A DNA stretch of 6,094 nt from the NCBI GenBank assembly GCA_019456245.1, contig VRUF01000181.1, positions 1-6,094 of the forward strand, given 5' to 3'. The position numbers were made by a program, and so were the translations under genes. The stretch is from Planctomycetota bacterium. Its GTDB lineage: Bacteria > Planctomycetota > Phycisphaerae > Sedimentisphaerales > Anaerohalosphaeraceae. Shown here piece by piece: positions 1 to 4,156 of this stretch; positions within the stretch are counted from its first letter, which is position 1, and every line of letters begins with the position of its first letter. A model generated the notes under the pieces. That model made no database searches and was not told the DNA's origin. It was given only the letters and a program-made list of their open reading frames with translations.

Positions 1-1
1 A

Positions 2-247
2 GCCAGAGCCAAAGATCCTAAAAAAGTAAAAGAAATTGATGATAAGAAGGGAGAAGGCAAAAAGAAAGAAGATGAAAAAGAACTGTCTGAAAGAAAGCGG
101 GCGTTCGGAGGCCTGACCCCAACATCTGGAACAAGTTTAGAAAAAGATGGAAAGAAGCAGCCAAAGGAAGCGGCTACTGCCGCGTGGGATGAGATTATGG
201 GTCAGGTGCCCAAAGAATTACTTGACCATGCACTGGAGGTAGACTAA
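2..247 (+). CDS. C-terminal fragment of a Lys/Glu-rich protein, probable capsid scaffolding protein
   Basis: The reading frame is open from the left edge of the window and ends in TAA directly before the capsid start, giving the last 81 residues of a longer protein. The first 35 visible residues are almost all charged (runs such as KKGEGKKKEDEKE). A Gly/Thr/Ser-rich linker follows (FGGLTPTSGTS), then a short probably amphipathic helix near the end (AAWDEIMGQVPKELLDHAL). Scaffolding proteins of tailed phages are often highly charged, end in a short helical coat-binding segment, and are encoded immediately upstream of the major capsid gene. That position and composition are the only basis for the call. 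No catalytic motif of a head maturation protease is visible in this part. It could instead be the tail of a protease-scaffold fusion, a portal protein or an unrelated head protein. The missing N-terminus would settle it. Confidence 0.45.
   Translation, partial: ARAKDPKKVKEIDDKKGEGKKKEDEKELSERKRAFGGLTPTSGTSLEKDGKKQPKEAATAAWDEIMGQVPKELLDHALEVD
235..240 (+). promoter_or_regulatory. Shine-Dalgarno site of the major capsid gene
   Basis: GGAGGT lies 7 bases before the ATG at 248, inside the last codons of the upstream gene. It is a full-strength site. It supports ATG 248 as the start even though the previous stop codon abuts it, and fits the high expression needed for a shell protein. Confidence 0.85.
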
Positions 248-1228
248 ATGGTAGCACCCAATACACTTTCGGAAGCCTTGGACAATCTGTACACCACAAC
301 TTGGCAGAACATGAAGTCAGTTGTGCATGACCAGATCTTCGATGCAACCCCCTTCTGGTTCTGGATGAAGGCCAATGGAGCATTGGAGAGTGTCTCGGGC
401 GGGCGTTTTCTCACTGAGCCACTTCGCTATGCAAAGAGCGAGAGGGTTAAGTTCATTGGCCGTGGTGGTACGGTGTCCCTGAGCGATCAGGAATTCCTGA
501 CTGAAGCGGTTGAGGACTGGAAGTATTTGGTTGACTCCATTGTTCGCTTTGGGGTTGACGATCAGAAGAACAGGGGCAAGAATAGAATTATCAGTTTGAT
601 GAATGCCAAGCTGGCTAACAGCCGAGATAGCTTGGTGGACAAGATCGAAGCCACCCTTCCTCTCGACAACACAGCCAGTCCTTTGAGTTTTGTTGGCCTT
701 CAAACCTTGGTGGCTGACGATCCAACCACTTCTACGAAGGTTCACGGCATCCCTGGGGATACCAACACTTGGTGGCAGAATCAGACCAAGGACATGACTG
801 GTCTTTCTTTCGCTATAAACGGCCATGCCGAAATGCGGACGATGCTTAACAACACTGGTAACAACATCCGCAACGACATGCCGAACATCATCCTGAGTGG
901 CCAGGCTCCTTACGAATTCTATGAGGATATGGTTGTTGAGCAGAAGCGGATTGTCAACAAGAAACTTGGCGATGCTGGTTTCGAGAACATTGAGTTCAAA
1001 GGCGTCCCAATGATCTGGTCTCCAACTGTGGCAGCCACCAGGATGTACTTCTTGAACACCAAGTTCTTGAAGTTCAAGTTCGACCCGTCCATGAACTTCG
1101 ATATGACCGAGTGGAAGGCTATCCCAGATCAGGTCAACGATCGCGCAGCTCAGATCATCTTGGCTGGGAACCTAATGACCGGTCGTCGGCGGGTTCACGG
1201 TGTCCTGTTTGCCATAGATACGGCGTAA
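248..1228 (+). CDS. Phage major capsid protein (HK97-fold type)
   Basis: This 326-residue protein is the likely shell subunit, assembling in several hundred copies into the icosahedral head. The N-terminal part has a pattern I recognise from capsid proteins of metagenomic tailed phages: a helix (residues 8-30), then FDATPFWFWMKANG (31-44), then SGGRFLTEPLRY (50-61), a Gly-rich turn leading into a beta strand that would form the extended loop of the HK97 fold. The middle contains a surface-like Thr/Asn/Gly region around the GDTNTWWQNQT segment. A later region (about 210-265) holds the NIILSGQAPYEFYED and FKGVPMIWSP strands typical of the axial domain and spine. No large N-terminal delta domain is present, consistent with a separate scaffolding protein upstream. 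The start is fixed by a strong SD. Arginine codons are mostly CGN (12 of 16; AGA once), unlike the tail genes. The exact capsid family is from memory of similar sequences, not a search. Confidence 0.85.
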   Translation: MVAPNTLSEALDNLYTTTWQNMKSVVHDQIFDATPFWFWMKANGALESVSGGRFLTEPLRYAKSERVKFIGRGGTVSLSDQEFLTEAVEDWKYLVDSIVRFGVDDQKNRGKNRIISLMNAKLANSRDSLVDKIEATLPLDNTASPLSFVGLQTLVADDPTTSTKVHGIPGDTNTWWQNQTKDMTGLSFAINGHAEMRTMLNNTGNNIRNDMPNIILSGQAPYEFYEDMVVEQKRIVNKKLGDAGFENIEFKGVPMIWSPTVAATRMYFLNTKFLKFKFDPSMNFDMTEWKAIPDQVNDRAAQIILAGNLMTGRRRVHGVLFAIDTA

Positions 1229-1239
1229 CCTAGAATTGA

Positions 1240-1254
1240 GGTCAAATTTTGACC
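1240..1254. repeat. Short perfect palindrome after the capsid gene
   Basis: GGTCAAA and TTTGACC flank a single T, giving a 15-base perfect inverted repeat in the 54-base gap between the capsid gene and the next gene, 12 bases after the capsid stop. In RNA only about five pairs could form (GGUCA/UGACC around AAUUU). No run of T follows, so it is not a typical intrinsic terminator. It could be a weak mRNA 3'-end or processing hairpin, or a DNA-binding site. It lies in the only non-coding gap in the window longer than 15 bases. Confidence 0.5.
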
Positions 1255-1268
1255 CTATCCCTGAAAAT

Positions 1269-1274
1269 GGAGGT
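1269..1274 (+). promoter_or_regulatory. Shine-Dalgarno site of the 1283 gene
   Basis: GGAGGT sits 8 bases before the ATG at 1283, in non-coding sequence. It confirms that start and predicts strong independent initiation. Confidence 0.8.
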
Positions 1275-1282
1275 AAGTTAGA

Positions 1283-1786
1283 ATGGCAGGCCAAACTCCA
1301 GGTAGCGCCGAAGGTGGACTTTCACAGTCCTATGTAACGGGGCTAACTGAAACTTCTCTGACCGATCTTGAAGGGGTCGGTAAGGTTCGCTATGAAAATA
1401 AGAAGTGGTACAAGTGGGTCAAGTATAACGATGGGACGGCTGATCTCGATGTTGTAGCTGGTGACTTCGTGAACTATCTGGCAGCGACTGGATATAAGAA
1501 CAGCGAGGTTGTTCCTGACACAGCTGATGCCGATGCTACTACACCGTTTGGTGCTGGTGTTGTGCAGGCAGCTGTGACGGTTACTGCGACGTTCATGTGG
1601 ATCCAGATTATAGGCTTTGCAACTCTTAGCCTCGACCCGACTGGAACCCCAGGTGATAGCAATGCCTTGACTCCCTCGGCCACTGACAAGGCAATGGCTG
1701 TTGCTACTGCCAGCGATGTTGAACACATCTGTGGTCATACCACTGATGACTCCGCGAAAGAAGTCTACCTAGATTGTCCTTGGTAA
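1283..1786 (+). CDS. Putative capsid decoration / head-surface protein
   Basis: This 167-residue protein has no Lys-rich or membrane segments and looks wholly beta-structured. Its recognisable core is a line of short beta elements: VRYENKKWYKWVKYND (35-50), VVAGDFVNYL (57-66), FGAGVVQAAVT (89-99), MWIQIIGFATL (105-115), and a C-terminal part ending AKEVYLDCPW. The order of a 'G-D' turn, then 'AGVVQAAVT', then 'WIQI.G.A.L' recalls small beta-barrel proteins encoded just after the capsid gene in many tailed phages, where they are annotated as head decoration or head-fibre proteins. Such proteins bind the outside of the shell and stabilise it. The position directly downstream of the capsid gene and the strong SD fit a high-copy head protein. 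The role is inferred from context and this remembered pattern. A minor head protein of other function is possible. Confidence 0.55.
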   Translation: MAGQTPGSAEGGLSQSYVTGLTETSLTDLEGVGKVRYENKKWYKWVKYNDGTADLDVVAGDFVNYLAATGYKNSEVVPDTADADATTPFGAGVVQAAVTVTATFMWIQIIGFATLSLDPTGTPGDSNALTPSATDKAMAVATASDVEHICGHTTDDSAKEVYLDCPW

Positions 1787-1787
1787 G

Positions 1788-1798
1788 AAAGGAGGTGA
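1788..1798 (+). promoter_or_regulatory. Unusually complete Shine-Dalgarno site of the 1802 gene
   Basis: AAAGGAGGTGA matches the bacterial anti-SD over 11 bases, with 6 bases between GGAGG and the ATG at 1802. It fills most of the 15-base gap between the two genes. It is the strongest ribosome binding site in the window, and predicts that the 110-residue product is made in large amounts. Confidence 0.85.
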
Positions 1799-1801
1799 AC
1801 T

Positions 1802-2134
1802 ATGGCGGCTTACGCAGCTACAGTAACCTCCCTAATGAAGCGGGCGGTCAAAGTAGATCAGATAACTGGCATTGGTATGTTCGCTGGAAAGTGTGACATT
1901 ACCAACTATAATACCACCCTAGTGGCTATCGTGGCTATCAGGGACAAATTCCGAAGCGGTGGGGTTATCTCTGTAATTGGAGGTACTACCGAGGGTGGTG
2001 AGTGGGTCGAATGGCTCGATGCTTCCAATTCATTCAAGGCTTATATCTCCAATGCAACTACTGGTGTAACCGAAGAAGTTACCACTGATGTTGATGTTGG
2101 AGAGTTTGACTTTGTGGCCTATGGCCTCGTCTAA
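1802..2134 (+). CDS. Small phage structural protein of unknown function (110 aa)
   Basis: The protein starts MAAYAATVTSLMKRAVKV and ends VDVGEFDFVAYGLV. Between these lie mainly beta-prone segments: GIGMFAGKCDITNYNTTL (23-40), VISVIGG (55-61), WVEWLDASNSFKAYIS (68-83). I recognise the general plan, in particular an N-terminal 'YxxTVT', a 'W...SFKAY' stretch and a closing 'DVGxFDFVAxG', from small proteins encoded between the capsid and adaptor genes of uncultured tailed phages. They are usually left as hypothetical. Its position and exceptional SD make a high-copy head component (cement, decoration partner or spike) the best guess, but nothing in the sequence proves this. It shares its reading frame with the next gene, separated only by TAA and one codon. 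Confidence 0.65.
   Translation: MAAYAATVTSLMKRAVKVDQITGIGMFAGKCDITNYNTTLVAIVAIRDKFRSGGVISVIGGTTEGGEWVEWLDASNSFKAYISNATTGVTEEVTTDVDVGEFDFVAYGLV
1922..1939 (+). repeat. Nine-base in-frame tandem duplication
   Basis: GTGGCTATC occurs twice with no gap, coding for Val-Ala-Ile twice at residues 41-46 of the 110-residue protein. The copies are identical at the DNA level, so this looks like a recent slippage-type duplication that kept the frame, lengthening a beta-prone hydrophobic segment by three residues. Confidence 0.7.
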
Positions 2135-2137
2135 ACG

Positions 2138-2851
2138 ATGGGCACGCTTAACTTAACTTCTCTGATCAGTGAGATACAGAGGCATCATGCCAATCGTTCT
2201 GATCTCACTGATCAGATTGTTATAGACAAGTTGAACCTGGTGCAGGAGAGGCTTGCCCGTCTTTGGGAATGGGAGGAGCTTGACACAGATGAAGAAGTAA
2301 CCATAACAATAACTTCTGTTCCCAAAGATGACAAGATTATAACTTTAGCAAATACTTACAGAGATATATATTCTGTTCGGCTTATAACTGGTGCAAACAC
2401 TGGGCGGAGTAGAAAGCTAGAATATATTGCTAAAAGAACTTTTGATAAAATGTTCCCAGAGCCAGAGTTTGATGCCAGAAGCGAGCCAACCATCTATACA
2501 GTTTGGAAAGATAAACTGGAGCTTTATCGGGTTCCAGAGCTTGCTGATACAATAGCTGTCAGAGGTATGAAGTGGCCAGATGCCTTTTCTTCTGGGGTTG
2601 GTAGTGCAAAGAGTAACTTTGATCGAAAGGATGATATATTAATCTATTGGACAGTCTCCATGATCTGGGATCATCTTGGTGAGTATGACCGTGCCAAGAG
2701 GTTCTTTGGGATTGCTAGCAACATGGTCGATAAGGCTATGGATGAGCAGGAGACAAAACCTGATCTTGAGATCAAGCCGGCCTTCGAGTCTGGCAGAGGC
2801 AATGTAGTAGGCAAGTATTGGGCTGACCCCTTTATTATGTGGGTGAGATAG
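2138..2851 (+). CDS. Phage head-to-tail adaptor (connector) protein
   Basis: This 237-residue protein resembles the adaptor proteins of short-tailed phages (the SU10-type adaptor family) that form a twelve-subunit ring under the portal and join it to the tail. The family outline is visible: an N-terminal helix bundle (residues 6-46) with VIDKLNLVQERLARLWEWEEL, where a conserved Asn and a Trp-rich end are usual; beta strands VTITITSV; a segment like 'LANTYRDIYSVRLIT'; then EPTIYTVWKDKLELYRVPE with strand pairs; and a long C-terminal helical part (about 165-205) rich in charged residues. The length is in the usual range. The ATG lies one codon after the TAA of the previous gene, in the same frame, and no SD is visible, so it probably depends on ribosomes finishing the upstream gene. 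A long inverted repeat covers codons 8-27. Arginine codons are mixed (7 AGA of 17), between the head and tail genes. Confidence 0.7.
   Translation: MGTLNLTSLISEIQRHHANRSDLTDQIVIDKLNLVQERLARLWEWEELDTDEEVTITITSVPKDDKIITLANTYRDIYSVRLITGANTGRSRKLEYIAKRTFDKMFPEPEFDARSEPTIYTVWKDKLELYRVPELADTIAVRGMKWPDAFSSGVGSAKSNFDRKDDILIYWTVSMIWDHLGEYDRAKRFFGIASNMVDKAMDEQETKPDLEIKPAFESGRGNVVGKYWADPFIMWVR
2161..2216. repeat. Perfect 15-bp inverted repeat, potential long hairpin inside the adaptor gene
   Basis: TCTGATCAGTGAGAT at 2161-2175 is the exact reverse complement of 2202-2216. The stem can continue inward after one unpaired A (2176): CAGA at 2177-2180 pairs with TCTG at 2198-2201, and GGCA at 2181-2184 pairs with TGCC at 2188-2191 around a three-base loop, leaving six bases unpaired on one side. 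That is about 23 pairs in a 56-base span. Each outer arm also contains the self-complementary octamer CTGATCAG. The element starts 23 bases after the A of the adaptor ATG and lies wholly within codons 8-27. There is no following T-run, so it is not an ordinary terminator. Its function is unknown; an RNA structure affecting translation or mRNA stability, or a symmetrical protein-binding site, are both possible. Confidence 0.8.
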
Positions 2852-3574
2852 ATGACTGCCTTTACAAGAACTTGGAACGCGGCTTATGAAGCCCAGCCAG
2901 CCGATACGGAGAATATATCTCTCGGAGCTGGTCGTATTCGTGATCTTAAAACAGATATACAAGAGCGGCTGGAAGTTGACCACTTCCATGCTGGTGATGC
3001 ACAGGATGGAGAGCACAAGAAGCTTACACTTGGGGCTCCTATCGCCACACCTGCTAATGTGGCAAATAAAGGTTTTCTTTATGGTAAAGATGTTGGGGGG
3101 AAGATTGAGCTTCACTGGTTAGATGAAGATGGTAATGAAATTGCTTTAACTGCTGCTGGAAGTATTAATGCCTTTCCCGCTACAACTTCTATACTCTTTT
3201 ATCAATCTGCCGCCCCTGCCGGGTGGACTAAAGATACTACAACCCTTAATAAGCATATACTTAGGGTAGTTAGTAGTACGGCTTGGGTTACAGGATCACA
3301 AGGAAGTAATGATTTTGACGCTACTCTCGGAGTTTCCCCAACTGCTGGCGGTGTTACTCTTACTGCGGCACAATCTGGTTTGCCTGATCATGAGCATACA
3401 TACAACAAAGTTGTGACAAACACAGGCAGCGGAGCGATTGGTGACTCTGGGTTTGCTGCGAACCAGCCGATTAGTGCTCCAACTACTGGTGGAAGTGCGG
3501 CAAATGCTGCTTCTTCTCATATTCATACTTTAGATGTAAACTATATTGATGTGATTAGGGCGACGAAAGACTAA
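2852..3574 (+). CDS. Short tail fibre protein with collar-type C-terminal domain
   Basis: This 240-residue protein probably forms a trimeric fibre that contacts the host surface. Residues 1-46 are an N-terminal attachment-like part (WNAAYEAQP, then LGAGRIRDLKTDIQERLEVDH). Residues 72-104 carry a pattern common in phage fibres (KGFLYGKD, ELHWLDEDGNEIALTAAGSIN). From about residue 113 the sequence becomes a tail-collar-like tip: ILFYQSAAPAGWTK, then NKHILRVVS, a Gly/Ser/Thr-rich middle, and a short closing strand NYIDVIRATKD. Three His-x-His motifs occur, at 44-46, 180-182 and 223-225. In T4-like long and short fibre tips, His-x-His motifs bind metal ions along the trimer axis, so the last two may do so here; that is inference. 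The ATG abuts the TAG of the adaptor gene, with only a weak GGTGAG upstream. Its 3' end overlaps the next start by one base (TAATG). Confidence 0.75.
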   Translation: MTAFTRTWNAAYEAQPADTENISLGAGRIRDLKTDIQERLEVDHFHAGDAQDGEHKKLTLGAPIATPANVANKGFLYGKDVGGKIELHWLDEDGNEIALTAAGSINAFPATTSILFYQSAAPAGWTKDTTTLNKHILRVVSSTAWVTGSQGSNDFDATLGVSPTAGGVTLTAAQSGLPDHEHTYNKVVTNTGSGAIGDSGFAANQPISAPTTGGSAANAASSHIHTLDVNYIDVIRATKD

Positions 3575-3870
3575 TGAAGATAGAACCTGGAACCCACTGT
3601 CCACTCTTGGATAAGGAATGTATCCAGTTCAAGTGTGTTCTTTGGACGCAGCTTAGAGGTACGCATCCTCAAACTGGTCAGGAGGTAGATGAGTATAGTT
3701 GTGCAATTGCTTGGCTTCCAATGCTTCTTATTGAAAATGCGAAGGAGGTTAAACAAGGAGCTGCAGCTACAGAAAGCTTTAGGAATGTTATGTTAGAACT
3801 AAATAAAGGAACTCCTCCGGAAGTTATTGAAGATAGGGCTATGAGAAGGGCTATAAAAGATGGCGGCTAA
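3574..3870 (+). CDS. Conserved small four-cysteine phage protein, function unknown
   Basis: This 98-residue protein has cysteines at positions 9, 16, 21 and 43 (C-x6-C-x4-C-x21-C). They lie in a segment with LWTQLRGTHPQTGQEVDEY between the third and fourth, followed by CAIAWLPMLLIEN. The second half is a helix with ESFRNVMLELNK. I recognise this overall pattern (early Cys residues, 'TQxRG', 'VDE..CAIAWLPMLLIEN', 'ESFRNxM') from small hypothetical proteins that recur between structural genes of tailed phages; no function is established to my knowledge. The four cysteines could hold zinc or an iron-sulfur cluster. The start ATG shares one base with the fibre stop codon and has only a weak purine stretch (GAAAGA) upstream, suggesting coupled translation. 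It overlaps the next gene by 11 bases. Placement between fibre and nozzle genes suggests a virion or assembly role, but this is not shown. Confidence 0.7.
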   Translation: MKIEPGTHCPLLDKECIQFKCVLWTQLRGTHPQTGQEVDEYSCAIAWLPMLLIENAKEVKQGAAATESFRNVMLELNKGTPPEVIEDRAMRRAIKDGG

Positions 3871-4156
3871 GCAATTCCCAAAAAGCTGGCCTCCTTTGGT
3901 TGTTAGAGAATTTGAGGATATTAAGCAGGCCTATAGAGTTCTTAGAGATTTAGTTAGATCTTTAGATGATTTAAGAAGAAAAGTTTTAGAAGTAGGCAAT
4001 GACCATGCTACCCGGTTAGATGCACAGACTGGAACTGTAGCTCCTACCTCAACCCCAACTGATACAGCGCTTCTCTTCTTAGATACTGTAGCTAAAGATA
4101 TGTACATATCTGTAGGAACAGCAAGCTCAGCTGATTGGAAGAAGATAACTCCGTGA
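3860..4156 (+). CDS. Small helical/beta protein, probably virion-associated
   Basis: This 98-residue product is not a family I can name. Residues 13-45 are a predicted amphipathic, coiled-coil-like helix (FEDIKQAYRVLRDLVRSL then DDLRRKVLEVG). A Thr/Pro-rich linker follows (TGTVAPTSTPTDT, 57-69), and then a beta hairpin LLFLDTVAKDMYISVG with SSADWKKI near the end. The closing 'xYISxGTxSSxDWKxI' motif resembles short terminal modules on various phage tail and fibre proteins. A trimerising helix plus beta end-piece would suit a small fibre-associated or tail-assembly component. Translation starts at an ATG inside the end of the previous gene (11-base overlap) after a weak AGAAGGG. Its TGA overlaps the GTG start of the nozzle gene. 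Six of seven arginines are AGA. Confidence 0.6.
   Translation: MAAKQFPKSWPPLVVREFEDIKQAYRVLRDLVRSLDDLRRKVLEVGNDHATRLDAQTGTVAPTSTPTDTALLFLDTVAKDMYISVGTASSADWKKITP
4137..4144 (+). promoter_or_regulatory. Purine-rich ribosome binding site choosing the GTG start at 4153
   Basis: GGAAGAAG lies 8 bases before GTG 4153, the correct spacing for initiation there. The alternative TTG at 4135 would place this stretch inside the coding region and has no SD of its own. The GTG also overlaps the upstream TGA as GTGA, a common coupled arrangement. Confidence 0.6.

Noticed and set aside
170..183. Small GC hairpin GCGGC-TACT-GCCGC before the capsid gene
   Set aside because: It has only five pairs within coding sequence and no following T-run; such short repeats are expected by chance.
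317..826. 169-codon open frame on the minus strand
   Set aside because: It lies fully antisense to the well-supported capsid gene, and its protein shows no family pattern; it is a by-product of the capsid codon pattern.
1343..1738. Minus-strand open frames of 131 and 84 codons in this region
   Set aside because: Both are antisense to the putative decoration gene, which has a strong SD and a sensible protein.
2132..2140. Programmed stop readthrough joining the 110-residue protein to the adaptor
   Set aside because: The two genes do share a frame across TAA-ACG-ATG, but TAA is the least leaky stop and the hairpin begins 26 bases after it, farther than usual for recoding stimulators. Coupled reinitiation is simpler.
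2161..2225. Intrinsic transcription terminator at the long inverted repeat
   Set aside because: The sequence after the stem (ttgttatag) is not a T-run, the stem is not especially GC-rich, and it lies near the start of a coding region needed for virion assembly.
2639..3115. 158-codon open frame on the minus strand
   Set aside because: It runs across the adaptor/fibre junction against both genes, and its product has no recognisable motif.
2886..3122. 78-codon + strand frame inside the fibre gene
   Set aside because: It is in another frame of a gene with clear fibre motifs, and has no family pattern of its own.
4135..4152. TTG at 4135 as the nozzle start
   Set aside because: GTG 4153 has a correctly spaced purine-rich site and the GTGA overlap; TTG is the rarer start and would consume that site as coding sequence. 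It is not fully excluded.
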